Assembly: GCA_041987425.1 (NCBI GenBank)
Contig: JBHIWP010000005.1
Span: 1-64,000 of the forward strand
Direction of reading: 5' to 3'
Length of the DNA stretch: 64,000 bases
From: Leptofilum sp041987425
Lineage (GTDB): Bacteria > Chloroflexota > Anaerolineae > Promineifilales > Promineifilaceae
In this document: positions 53,149 through 64,000 of the stretch, one piece after another
Numbering within the stretch: position 1 is the stretch's first letter
How the letters are laid out: every line of letters starts with the position of its first letter
Program-made: the position numbers and the translations under genes
Notes under the pieces: generated by a model
What the model saw: only the letters and a program-made list of their open reading frames with translations
The model's database searches: none
Told to the model about the DNA's origin: nothing

Positions 53149-53261
53149 CATAGGCTAAGGTTACCTGGTAAGGTAGCGCCGCACAACCTCCTCTCCCAAG
53201 GTTGCATGATGCTCAGGATACGGCTTCATTTTTAATGCGGCGCTACCCTCCAAAGTCTATG
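53149..53261. ncRNA. Candidate structured RNA
   Basis: About 113 bases with nested pairing. Outer helix CATAGGCT/AGTCTATG (one G-U pair); a perfect 12-base inner helix GGTAGCGCCGCA (53172-53183)/TGCGGCGCTACC (53236-53247); inside it a small hairpin CAACCT/AGGTTG (53184-53204) and a second weak arm. Between the outer and inner left strands lies TTACCTGGTAA. This is not a tRNA and does not match SRP, tmRNA or 6S patterns I know. Strand is unknown; it could be an ncRNA, a cis element or a small repeat. Confidence 0.4.
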
Positions 53262-53933
53262 GAAATGGGTGTCAGATGTTTTGTAAGAAATTACTTATAA
53301 TGTACTAATTAACTTCTTCACGCTTAATTAAAGCTTATTCTGCTCCAGACGCCGTGCTCCCCGCACGGCGTCTCTCCTTTTAGGCAATTTCCCCAAAACT
53401 CGTAGTTACGGCCGTTGCATTTGTCACCAAAAGGAGTGACGTTTGTTACTCTAAACTTTCTTCCAATTCTGTACAATGCAAAAGACACTATATCTGCATT
53501 CTCCATAAAGAGGAGGAAGTACCATGAAAAGAGAATTGGTCTATAACTGGATGTCCCAGGATGTAATTACCGTCAGACCAGGTACCACGCTGACAGAAGC
53601 CCATCAACTCATGCTAGAAGAGGAAATTCGGCGCCTGCCGGTAGTGAATCAAAAAGGCGAGTTGGTCGGCATTGTCACTTTAGGTGACGTCCGTGGCGCC
53701 CAGCCATCGTCTGCCACCTCATTAAGCATTTGGGAGCTTAATTATCTGCTGGCTAGCCTGACGGTAGAAAAAATTATGACACCGCAGCCTATTACTATTC
53801 TTCCTCATGACACCATTGGCACCGCTGCTCGAACAATGCTGGAAAATCGCGTGAGCGGTTTGCCCGTCGTGGACCGTGATGGTGAGTTGAGGGGCATCAT
53901 TACCGAGTCCGATATCTTCAGCATGGTGGTCAT

Positions 53934-57185
<3,252 letters not shown>

Positions 57186-57253
57186 AGTTTCTCCTGAGAT
57201 GATAGGACGCTGATATTCTTGATCAGGGCAATCAGGCATATCAACATTCTATT

Positions 57254-58408
57254 TCATTCTTCCTGCATAAGCTGTATGAACCTGGTAAAAAGCTCGTCCG
57301 AATCGTGGGGGCCGGGCGAGCTTTCAGGGTGATATTGCACAGAAAAGGCTTTGTGTTCCGGGGCAACGAGTCCTTCGCAGCAGTTGTCGTTGAGGTTGAG
57401 GTGCGAGACGGAGACGTTATGGGGCAAGGTAGCGGCGTCAACGGCAAAGCCGTGATTGTGGCTGGAAATCTGCACCTCATTGGTGGCCGTGATTTGCACC
57501 GGCTGGTTGCCGCCACGATGGCCAAATTTGAGCTTGTAGGTGTCGGCCCCCAGGGCCAGCCCCAAAATTTGGTGCCCCAGGCAGATGCCAAAGATCGGCT
57601 TTTGACCAAGGAGTTGGCGCACGGCCGTAACCGCATAATCACACGCCGCCGGATCGCCGGGTCCGTTAGAAAGAAAAATGCCATCGGGATTCAATGCCAG
57701 CACCTCTTTGGCAGAGGTTGTCGCTGGAACCACCGTCACCCGGCAGCCCTGCGCCGCCAGCAGCCGCAAAATATTGCGCTTAATCCCAAAATCATAAGCC
57801 ACCACATGAAACCGCTCACCCGGCACCGCCAACCGATCACTGCTTACTGACAACTGATTACTGACAGGCTGCCACCAATCCTGCCCCTCTACCCAGTTGT
57901 ACGCCTCGTCGCAGCTTACCTCGCGGGCCAAATCCAGGCCGTTCATGTCGCGGGCGCCGCGGGCCAAAGCGAGGAGTTCGTTGGGATCCGTGGTGGTGCT
58001 GGAGATGGCCGCGCGCATGGCGCCGTGGGTGCGAATGTGGCGCACCAGGGCGCGCGTGTTCACGTCTGCAATGGCTACAACGCCGCGCTCGGCCAGATAT
58101 TCGGGCAGCGGCTGCCTTGAGCGCCAGTTGCTCACGATGGGGCTAAGCTGGCGGATGATCAGCCCGGCAGCCCAGACGCGGCTGCTTTCGTCGTCTTCTG
58201 GCGTGGTGCCGATATTGCCAATGTGGGGCATGGTCATGGTGATGAGCTGACCGTGGTAGGAGGGATCGGTCAGGATTTCCTGATAGCCAGTAAGGCTGGT
58301 GTTGAAGACAATTTCGCCGCTGGTCTGGCCAATGGCGCCGAAGCCATAGCCGGGCCACAAGGTGCCATCTTCTAACGCGAGCAAAGCAGGTGTAAGCTTC
58401 TGTGGCAT
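57254..58408 (-). CDS. carA: Carbamoyl-phosphate synthase small subunit
   Basis: A 384-residue glutaminase subunit feeding ammonia to CarB. ATG 58408 lies five bases after GGAG. The N-terminal CPSase_sm domain has LEDGTLWPGYGFGAIGQTSG and TDPSYHGQLITMTMPHIGNI; the class I glutamine amidotransferase domain has LSNGPGDPAACDYA, the nucleophile Cys in FGICLGHQILGLALG and the His/Glu in VQYHPESSPGPHD. Between the domains, PVSNQLSVSSDRLAVPG is encoded by a short dispersed repeat (57832-57868). It is followed by carB after 68 bases. Confidence 0.97.
   Translation of the reverse strand: MPQKLTPALLALEDGTLWPGYGFGAIGQTSGEIVFNTSLTGYQEILTDPSYHGQLITMTMPHIGNIGTTPEDDESSRVWAAGLIIRQLSPIVSNWRSRQPLPEYLAERGVVAIADVNTRALVRHIRTHGAMRAAISSTTTDPNELLALARGARDMNGLDLAREVSCDEAYNWVEGQDWWQPVSNQLSVSSDRLAVPGERFHVVAYDFGIKRNILRLLAAQGCRVTVVPATTSAKEVLALNPDGIFLSNGPGDPAACDYAVTAVRQLLGQKPIFGICLGHQILGLALGADTYKLKFGHRGGNQPVQITATNEVQISSHNHGFAVDAATLPHNVSVSHLNLNDNCCEGLVAPEHKAFSVQYHPESSPGPHDSDELFTRFIQLMQEE
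57832..57868. repeat. Short dispersed repeat inserted in frame in carA
   Basis: On the minus strand it reads CTGTCAGTAATCAGTTGTC, then AGTAAGCAGTGATCGGT. The core CAGTAAGCAGTRATCGGT also occurs at 40254-40287 between rimM and dprA. It encodes SNQLSVSSDRLA in the linker between the two CarA domains, a typical translation of such SNQLSV repeats. Confidence 0.65.
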
Positions 58409-58411
58409 CAC

Positions 58412-58917
58412 ATCTCCTTTTAAAATGGGACGCAGATGGACGCTGACAAACGCTGATAAAAAGTAAATCCTTCATCTGGAGGTTTTCATAGCTCTTCTCA
58501 GCGATGATAGCGTCATTTGCTTAAAAGGTCAGACAAATTTACAGGCGTTGCTTTCAATTTTTTGCCTGCTTCAGGCAAAACGACTCTAGTCTATCAGAAT
58601 TTTGGCAAACAGGCGTGAAAAATTTGCCTGAATTCAGACGGCCGTTTTCAGTCATTTTGACCTGTACTGGCGTGGGGGCGCAGGTGAATCTATTTTGTGG
58701 GTGGTGGGAAATACGGCCGTTTTTCACAACCGTGTCTTCATTATGGGCAAAGTGGGTTACAAACTCTCTGTCGTTCTCATTCTCACACTGCGGCTTTTTG
58801 CGCATTGCCAGACAAGGCAAATGCCTGGCAAAGCAAAACCCCGGTCAGCGTTTTTCTGGAATTTACGCTCACCGGGGTTTGCGGAGAAAGGATTCGACTT
58901 ATTTCAGACTTCGCACG
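58412..58917. other. 506-base region upstream of carA with repeats and hairpins
   Basis: Contains a repeat made of GACGCAGATGGACGC, TGACAAACGCTGAT at about 58430-58460; a perfect hairpin TTTGCCTG/CAGGCAAA at 58561-58579 followed by scattered CAGGCG and TTGCCTG units to 58630; and two ACGGCCGT copies (about 58638 and 58712). The terminator of the CcdA-like gene closes it. Plus-strand ORFs here lack initiation sites and run through the hairpin, so I do not call them. Confidence 0.45.
58833..58882 (-). terminator. Rho-independent terminator of the CcdA-like gene
   Basis: AAACCCCGGTCAGCGT (58836-58851) and ACGCTCACCGGGGTTT (58865-58880) pair with a single mismatch, extended by GC. On the minus strand, 35 bases after the stop codon, the stem runs into TTTTGCTTTG. 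Confidence 0.8.
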
Positions 58918-59838
58918 TTACCATTGAACAATGGGCCACCATCCAATACCAAAGATGGATGGCACGCGGAAGCCCCAGTAAGTGACAAAGAAGGTGCCGC
59001 CTACGATGAGGGCTACGGCCGTAAAGGCGTAGATGCGGCCTGGCTTGGCCTGGAGCCAGCGCTCGAACCGGCCGCCAGTGCCATAGGTCAACAGCAGGAA
59101 CAACAATACCATCAACAAGATGTTGCCTAGGGCCTGTAGAATGAATGCCAGAGAGCCGTAGAGAGGATTCTGTGTTTCGACGGCAAACTCAAACATTTTG
59201 CGGAACAGCGGAAACGGCCGTCCAATCAAAAACCCACCGATCAGCGCCCCCATAAAGACCAGCTTGGCCCAGGGATATTTTTCACTTAATTGGGCAAAAG
59301 GATTGCGCAGCAGGCCAACGGTAGTTAAGCCCCATAGAATGAAAATGACGCCAATGAGGACAAACACGATGGTTGCCTGCAGCAGGCGAACCGGATAGCC
59401 ACTTTCACCCACGGTCGCTGTGGAAAGCTGCGGCAGGTCTGGCCCAATGAGCGCGCCAACGGCTCCGTAAACGGCCGCTACCACAACCGTGCCAATGCCT
59501 AAGTGCAGCAGGGGCCGCAAAACAGAGCCCACGGTTCGCTTATTGCCGGCCAGGGGCGCAATGGCGCTAAACGCGCAGATATTGCAGGCGGTAAATGTGC
59601 CGGCAATGCCAGAAACAAAGGCAAAAAAGGCACCTGCCAATGCGCTGGAAATGGGCGTTTCTTTGGCATCGTAGCCCAACATCGTGTTGGCCACGTTATC
59701 GCCAATGGTGGAATCAACAAATTCAAAGGACCAGATACTGGTGATGATGGCACCGGCCAACACACTAATCAGCACAAGTCGCCAAACCTGAGCAGAAGCC
59801 GAAGATGCCTCACGAATCGGACGCCGTAAGGTAGACAT
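58918..59838 (-). CDS. Polytopic membrane protein with CcdA-like TACNIC motif
   Basis: About 306 residues with seven or eight hydrophobic helices. ATG 59838 follows AAGGAGG; seven more codons are open. GIAGTFTACNICAFSAIAPL (about residue 83-105) has a CxxC in a helix after a Gly/Thr turn, reminiscent of the reductant-conducting Cys in CcdA/DsbD-like proteins, though a paired second motif is not obvious. Other features: FVLIGVIFILWGLTTVGLL and KLVFMGALIGGFLIGRPFPL. It could move electrons across the membrane; this is a guess from the motif. Monocistronic, with its own terminator. Confidence 0.6.
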   Translation of the reverse strand: MSTLRRPIREASSASAQVWRLVLISVLAGAIITSIWSFEFVDSTIGDNVANTMLGYDAKETPISSALAGAFFAFVSGIAGTFTACNICAFSAIAPLAGNKRTVGSVLRPLLHLGIGTVVVAAVYGAVGALIGPDLPQLSTATVGESGYPVRLLQATIVFVLIGVIFILWGLTTVGLLRNPFAQLSEKYPWAKLVFMGALIGGFLIGRPFPLFRKMFEFAVETQNPLYGSLAFILQALGNILLMVLLFLLLTYGTGGRFERWLQAKPGRIYAFTAVALIVGGTFFVTYWGFRVPSIFGIGWWPIVQW

Positions 59839-60038
59839 GGGGAGTTCCTCCTTCAACAAATATTAAATTCTTCTCAAAATGGGCTCACATTAGTCATACT
59901 GTAATGTTTGCCATGCCCATCGTCAATCCGGTCTATCCCTCGTCTGCTGTCGCTAAACGCGCAGGCAGGATGGGGGGAAACCCTCGCGTAAATCTGGGAA
60001 TATTGTTGGAACGGCCGTATCCTGTCGCAAAAGCCTCA

Positions 60039-60419
60039 CTATCGGCGAATGCGAAAGATTACCTGATCAAACGTAAGAAAAGATGCCTGTACACCAAATA
60101 AGCTCGCTAGGCAACCGGGCTGAACTAGAATGTTGACTTTCTCAATTCGATAAAAGTCCCAGCCATAGACTGTGTAACTATTAATCAAATTCTGAAGCTG
60201 TTCGGTCACCTTGTTGGCGTTTTCTAAATCGAATACGCCGGCCCTTAGCTTGCCAACAAACGGGACAACCAGGTACCTATATTCCGCAGAGGATCTATCT
60301 TCCTCAAGAATCCTCTCTGGTGGTGTAGAGACAATCAAGGGTTGACGGCAATTCTTGCATGTACTTCGGTTTGAAGAATTTTCATATCCACAATTGGCAC
60401 AAACGACTGAAACTGACAT
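60039..60419 (-). CDS. Zinc-ribbon protein with DUF4177-like C-terminal domain
   Basis: A 126-residue protein. A four-Cys ribbon (C7, C10, C21, C24: VCANCGYEN and STCKNCRQP) is followed after a linker by YRYLVVPFVGKLRAGV, VTEQLQNLINSYTVYGWDFY and a hydrophobic LASLFGVQASFLTFDQVIF end, similar to DUF4177-type small domains. Start after AGGAGG. The function is unknown; the ribbon suggests nucleic-acid or protein binding. Confidence 0.75.
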   Translation of the reverse strand: MSVSVVCANCGYENSSNRSTCKNCRQPLIVSTPPERILEEDRSSAEYRYLVVPFVGKLRAGVFDLENANKVTEQLQNLINSYTVYGWDFYRIEKVNILVQPGCLASLFGVQASFLTFDQVIFRIRR

Positions 60420-60505
60420 TTTTCCTCCTGTAAAACGAGAATATTGAGACGAATTAAACGTTGAAACTCATAGACGCCTTTTTCCTTAGCTAACAAGCTA
60501 AAAAA

Positions 60506-60847
60506 TCACCGGCCGTAATACAGCGTAATAATTTCCCTTGTATCCGGCGAGTGTGCTGCCAGACCATGAGTAACACCCGGCAGCTCTGCCAAAAGCGCCG
60601 CAACGTAAGCCGGATTAGCCACTGAAAAATTATCCCGAATTTCAATGCGGGTGAGCTGCTTTTGCCGCTGCAACAGCTCCCGGGCAGGTTCAATTTCTTG
60701 CCAGCGAATTTTGCGCTCTTTTTCTGTAGCATGGATGAAAAGCAGGATGTGATTTTGGTTAACCGCCAATACATCAAAACGCTTTTCCCTGTACAGAGTT
60801 GTTAGCGTTTTACCAGTTAGTTTTTCCAATTCTTGGCGTAATTTCAT
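60506..60847 (-). CDS. Small protein of unknown function in the HsdS cassette
   Basis: About 113 residues from ATG 60847, which follows GGGGA and lies just after the stop of the pentapeptide-repeat gene. KLRQELEKLTGKTLTTLYRE and FDVLAVNQNHILLFIHATEK precede IRWQEIEPARELL and a C-terminal NPAYVAALLAELPGVTHG. It looks like a small beta-sheet DNA- or protein-binding domain plus helices; I do not recognise a named family. It ends the minus-strand cassette. Confidence 0.65.
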   Translation of the reverse strand: MKLRQELEKLTGKTLTTLYREKRFDVLAVNQNHILLFIHATEKERKIRWQEIEPARELLQRQKQLTRIEIRDNFSVANPAYVAALLAELPGVTHGLAAHSPDTREIITLYYGR

Positions 60848-60849
60848 TT

Positions 60850-61740
60850 CTATTCCCCACACTGCTTCCCCCATCTGCCATATAACCACAAAGAAAGAAC
60901 GCTGCTAAAAACCGTGATCCCGGCCCCGGTTAGCAGCAACAATAACCTGCTGTCTTTTCCATTTTCGGGTTCAGGTTTTTCCATAGTCAAGGAGTCAGTC
61001 GGTCTTTCTGGGATGATTGGCTCCCACTCTTCGTATTTTCGGCCGTCTGGCATGGTGGCATATTTCAGGTTTTGGGCAGTTGCCAACTGCTCAACCGTCA
61101 CGTTGGCATTGCGCAAGTTGGCACCAACCAGATATGCATCGTTCAATTTAACTTTGCGTAAATCAGCCCCTTCCAAATTCGCTTTGTAAAGCCCCGCACC
61201 GCGCAAGTTGGCACCGCGTAAATCAATGCCCTTTAGGGTGCCGTCAATGAGCCATTTATTGCCGCGCAGCTTGCGCACGGCTTCTTTGGCCAGCGTATTA
61301 TCACGACTGGCCATTTGCCATTTGAGATCAGATAATTCTTGCTGTTTGCCGCGTTGCCGATTGATAACATCGATAATAAGCACTGTAACAGCGATGCTGA
61401 TGAGTTCCGTACTAGCGTTTGCGTAGAAGTCACTACTCAATCTTTTTAAGGAAAAATCCCCTGGATATAAATAAATAAAGCCACGCACACCGATAAGAAG
61501 TCCAGCTATCAAAAGCACCCCTCCAACCATTTCCGGTGACCTTCTCACAAAGGCCAGCAAGAGCGTCAGGAAGAGAGCCATTACTACGATTAGAACTAAC
61601 CGAGAGGTAGGATCGTTAAAAGGTAAATTTTCAACAAGCTCCTCAAAATACGTCTCCAGAATAAGCAATAGAACTGATAGCAAAAGGGTTATATAAATGT
61701 CGAGGTTAGTCTTTAGTTCAGCCCAGTTTATCCTTTTCAT
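60850..61740 (-). CDS. Membrane protein with pentapeptide repeats
   Basis: A 296-residue protein. Four N-terminal hydrophobic segments (about 12-30, 46-65, 70-90, 112-128) precede a cytoplasmic stretch with pentapeptide repeats (KGIDLRGANLRGAGLYKANL, EGADLRKVKLNDAYLVGANL) at about 165-210; a last TM helix lies near 267-291 (LLLLLTGAGITVFSSVLSLW). Pentapeptide solenoids bind proteins or mimic DNA; as a membrane fusion in a restriction cassette it may be an effector or sensor (inference). 34 bases after the EAD gene. Confidence 0.8.
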   Translation of the reverse strand: MKRINWAELKTNLDIYITLLLSVLLLILETYFEELVENLPFNDPTSRLVLIVVMALFLTLLLAFVRRSPEMVGGVLLIAGLLIGVRGFIYLYPGDFSLKRLSSDFYANASTELISIAVTVLIIDVINRQRGKQQELSDLKWQMASRDNTLAKEAVRKLRGNKWLIDGTLKGIDLRGANLRGAGLYKANLEGADLRKVKLNDAYLVGANLRNANVTVEQLATAQNLKYATMPDGRKYEEWEPIIPERPTDSLTMEKPEPENGKDSRLLLLLTGAGITVFSSVLSLWLYGRWGKQCGE

Positions 61741-61774
61741 TGATCTCAGCCCTTAAAAAACCCTTCCCTAACTT

Positions 61775-63064
61775 TTATATAGAAGAGTTTACTAACCACT
61801 GGAGTTGTTTCTGCTGTTCTTCTGGCACTCTCTCAACCAAACTGGCACGTTCAGCGAGACTTAGCTGCTTGATTAAAAATTCTGCTGCTTCTTGTGGCAA
61901 ATCATCCAGTAATGCGACCATTTGATTAGGGTAGAGGCCCCACAACAAAATTGCAAATGCGTCTGGTGACATAGCAAACCACCATTCAGCTTGTTCTTCA
62001 GATGATAAGTGATGCCACAATTGGGCTTGCCCTTCGGCAGGCAACTTTCTAAAAAGGTCAATTCGAGCGTTATGTGAAAGACTTGCCCACAAATCGAATT
62101 TCCCTTTTTCGATCAATTTCGTGGCAAAGGTGATTTTCTGTTGGAATGGCATTTGATCCCATAACCGCATCTGTTCATCATTGGGGAGTCTTCTCCACAA
62201 AAGTGTTTTTCGATATAGTGTGAGCAAGTTCCAATAAATGTCCTTGTCTACTTCACTTAGGTGCACCCATAAAACAGCTCTTTCATCTGAATTCAAGTCT
62301 TCCAGCCAATAATAGTATCTTTTCGTTTCATCCGCCTCCTTCCAGACAGCAAGTATTTCAACAAGTGATTGCTCGCCCCTATGCTTATGGGCATATGCAT
62401 GCCATTGCACTTTGGGACCCCGGAAGTAATCGTTTTTTTCGGCGTTAGATACTTGTCGATTACCTTTGCTTAATTTTTTCTTTAAACGCGCTACTTCTTG
62501 TTTTCCTAACTCCATACCCAAACTATTCAGGTGACCGTTTCCCTCTAATTCTAAGAGTAATGGGATGCTTTCCGTTGGAATGCTAACTTCAAGAATCACG
62601 CTTCCGAGTCGCATACGCAAAATTTTGACTGCGTTTTCAAGGATATTAAGCACATCAGATAATAAAAGTTTCACACCACGAATTAAGCCAGCACGTTGGT
62701 TTGAGGACAATTCTTCCAAATCTATTTTTGGTACCGAGAATTGCACGATTTCTACCTCTTTAAGTATCTTCTTTATCTTTAGATGTATTTCATCAGATGA
62801 TTTCTTAAAAATATCATCTTTAAAACGACTGTATTGATAAGGGTTAGCCACCTCCATCAGATTTAGCAATTTTTCAACGCGACCATGCCGAATGCAGTAA
62901 TCCGCTAGATTTACCGCCTTCAACGATAAGGGCATATTGTCATGGATATAATCGTGATAGGCATCATAAAAATGATCAAAACAGAACACCTTCAATTCGC
63001 TGTCATTGAAAGCAGACTGAATCAGTTGGCGTAGGGCTTGAGTATTAAATGATACCTCTTCCAT
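61775..63064 (-). CDS. EAD1-like domain fused to a tryptophan-rich helical repeat
   Basis: A 429-residue protein. Residues 8-85 (ALRQLIQSAFNDSELKVFCF, YCIRHGRVEKLLNLMEVANP, YQYSRF) match an effector-associated death-like domain of EAD1 type. Residues about 110-200 include LGSVILEVSIPTESIPLLLE, a beta-alpha module also seen beside the EAD in the gene at 48395. From about 260 to the end there are a dozen or more helical units of about 12 residues with the pattern LWxxLPxxEQxxLW (LLWRRLPNDEQMRLWDQMP, QAQLWHHLSSEEQAEWW), suggesting a superhelical array reminiscent of MgtE-N. It begins four bases after hsdS: same operon. Confidence 0.75.
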   Translation of the reverse strand: MEEVSFNTQALRQLIQSAFNDSELKVFCFDHFYDAYHDYIHDNMPLSLKAVNLADYCIRHGRVEKLLNLMEVANPYQYSRFKDDIFKKSSDEIHLKIKKILKEVEIVQFSVPKIDLEELSSNQRAGLIRGVKLLLSDVLNILENAVKILRMRLGSVILEVSIPTESIPLLLELEGNGHLNSLGMELGKQEVARLKKKLSKGNRQVSNAEKNDYFRGPKVQWHAYAHKHRGEQSLVEILAVWKEADETKRYYYWLEDLNSDERAVLWVHLSEVDKDIYWNLLTLYRKTLLWRRLPNDEQMRLWDQMPFQQKITFATKLIEKGKFDLWASLSHNARIDLFRKLPAEGQAQLWHHLSSEEQAEWWFAMSPDAFAILLWGLYPNQMVALLDDLPQEAAEFLIKQLSLAERASLVERVPEEQQKQLQWLVNSSI

Positions 63065-63067
63065 TGC

Positions 63068-64000
63068 CTATTCTTCCCCCCAAACACAGCCGATTCTGTC
63101 CTTGATTTTTTGCTCAAAGCGGGTGATGAGCTGGCGGTTGGCCTGGACCAATGCCTGCTCTTCTTCAATTTCGGCAACTATGTTTTGCTGAGTGGTAAGT
63201 AGTGGTGAAGGAACTGGCACTGATGACAATATTTTTTGGTTGAGGTTTTTCATTGTGACGCCAACAGCTTGATCTTCCAAATATGATTTGACTCTTGGGG
63301 ATGAAATTTGATGAAAAATAAAGGTTGGATCGGATTGGCCATTTAGCCGAATTACAAAGCAACCCGTACCACAAAGCCATCCATCCATATCTTTAGATAT
63401 TACGGCACATCGCCCCATTTCTCCGCGTCTGGCAATGATGATGTCATTCTCACGTACTGCAAAATCCTTCAAACGTTCCCAGGTGGTTTGTGAAATGGTT
63501 TTCTTTTCGTTTGCTATGATGACGCCCTCAACTATATTTTGCGGGTTGATTACTGGTATTCCATTTGTAATGTAATCACTTTGATGCAGAGAAGAGCCAA
63601 ATGGACCGGTCAAAATAGATTCACAGACTTCGCCCAGCTCCATCACTGGCCAATCGGGGTTGAGGGGGATGCGGGGGCGGTAGTTTTCCACCACCTGCCG
63701 CGCCCCGTCGATGATTTTTTGGTAGCTTTCTATCTCGGCGACAATTTCGGCTTGAACGGCTGTTGGGGGCAGCGGAATTTCTAAATCCTTAATTATCTTC
63801 TGCGAAATGTTGGGCTGAGCTCCACCTACACTTAGGCTAACCAAATATTCTGTTCGGTACTTTAGTAGATAGTACAGGTATTCTGGAACAACTCGTTTAT
63901 TTGGCAGAATGGCACAAACTGCTTGGTTTGTAGTAGATTCAAATTTAAGAAGCCCAACTTGCCCAGCAGTAGCTCCATACATCGCTACCAAAACAGAATC
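63068..64000 (-). CDS. hsdS: Type I restriction-modification specificity subunit HsdS, partial
   Basis: The 5' end lies beyond the window; 310 residues remain. It begins within DSVLVAMYGATAGQVGLLKF, the end of the first target-recognition domain, then the central helix (PLPPTAVQAEIVAEIESYQK), a second recognition domain (LGEVCESILTGPFGSSLHQS, NGIPVINPQN, YGATAG-like GEMGRCAVISKDM) and the C-terminal helix (LLTTQQNIVAEIEEEQALVQ). It directs methylation and cleavage with HsdM and HsdR, expected to the right of the window. Followed directly by the EAD gene. Confidence 0.93.
   Translation of the reverse strand, partial: DSVLVAMYGATAGQVGLLKFESTTNQAVCAILPNKRVVPEYLYYLLKYRTEYLVSLSVGGAQPNISQKIIKDLEIPLPPTAVQAEIVAEIESYQKIIDGARQVVENYRPRIPLNPDWPVMELGEVCESILTGPFGSSLHQSDYITNGIPVINPQNIVEGVIIANEKKTISQTTWERLKDFAVRENDIIIARRGEMGRCAVISKDMDGWLCGTGCFVIRLNGQSDPTFIFHQISSPRVKSYLEDQAVGVTMKNLNQKILSSVPVPSPLLTTQQNIVAEIEEEQALVQANRQLITRFEQKIKDRIGCVWGEE

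Larger units (their letters stand above)
52912..53523. other. 612-base intergenic region holding two structured elements
   Basis: Divergent region between glsB and the CBS gene. It contains a terminator-like hairpin at 53068-53100 and a larger structured element at 53149-53261, described separately. One ACGGCCGT occurs at about 53407. The plus-strand SD GAGGAGG belongs to the CBS gene. No credible ORF. Confidence 0.5.

Noticed and set aside
53172..53247. 76-base element as a tRNA
   Set aside because: Length and closing stem are right, but there is no T-loop, no anticodon arm and no CCA, and the closing stem has 12 pairs.
57186..57239. Upstream start of carB
   Set aside because: The GTG at 57185 has a well-spaced AGGAGA and begins the conserved CarB N-terminus.
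58615..59130. 171-residue plus-strand ORF upstream of carA
   Set aside because: Runs through the terminator hairpin and antisense into the membrane-protein gene; composition is not protein-like.

Overview
The window looks like a piece of a Chloroflexota chromosome, most likely Anaerolineae or a close relative. This is inferred from family composition only: a giant multi-GAF sensor kinase, a MalT/LAL-type LuxR regulator, effector-associated (EAD) domains, topoisomerase I with an N-terminal DUF5679 zinc-ribbon, and hydrolases with Thr/Pro-rich PTPTP-type linkers. There is no rRNA or tRNA here to fix the taxonomy. GC is moderate and genes are tightly packed, with several convergent overlaps.

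Layout. 1-9.8 kb (minus): a three-gene signalling operon made of a 2625-aa kinase with about 12 GAF domains and one PAS, a lone degenerate receiver, and a receiver fused to a kinase/APH-fold domain that runs off the left edge. 9.9-17.8 kb (plus): a LAL regulator followed by two alpha/beta hydrolases, small membrane proteins, DUF4386 and an MDR oxidoreductase, with shared upstream elements. 17.8-21 kb (minus): smpB and two tandem S41 proteases. 21-35 kb: mixed metabolic and envelope genes (GH3 hydrolase, CDF transporter, epimerase, AI-2E family transporter, TPR-membrane protein plus rhomboid, quinone oxidoreductase, phosphoribosyltransferase, hydantoinase B, secreted metalloprotease). 35.5-43.3 kb (minus): a housekeeping block ffh-rpsP-khpA-rimM, dprA, manC, topA. 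43.6-53 kb: S9 peptidase, lipoprotein, FG-GAP propeller, EAD-histidine kinase, PQQ-type dehydrogenase, orphan metal/cobalamin receptor, DUF2062, GlsB. 53-58.5 kb: CBS protein, carB and carA. 58.9-60.4 kb: a CcdA-like membrane protein and a zinc-ribbon protein. 60.5-64 kb (minus): a more AT-rich cassette led by type I restriction HsdS (cut by the right edge) with an EAD/tryptophan-repeat protein, a pentapeptide-repeat membrane protein and a small unknown protein.

The strongest unexplained signal is the palindromic octamer ACGGCCGT. I counted about 100 exact copies by eye, where about one is expected by chance. They lie in coding and non-coding DNA and in all three codon phases, and the octamer is absent from the last 4 kb. 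It resembles the HIP1 phenomenon of cyanobacteria but has a different sequence. Other notable signals are small palindromic repeats inserted in frame in both carA and carB, start codons placed 6-7 nt after -10 boxes (leaderless mRNAs, best seen at dprA), a structured RNA-like element at 53.15-53.26 kb, and paired operators around the DUF4386 gene.
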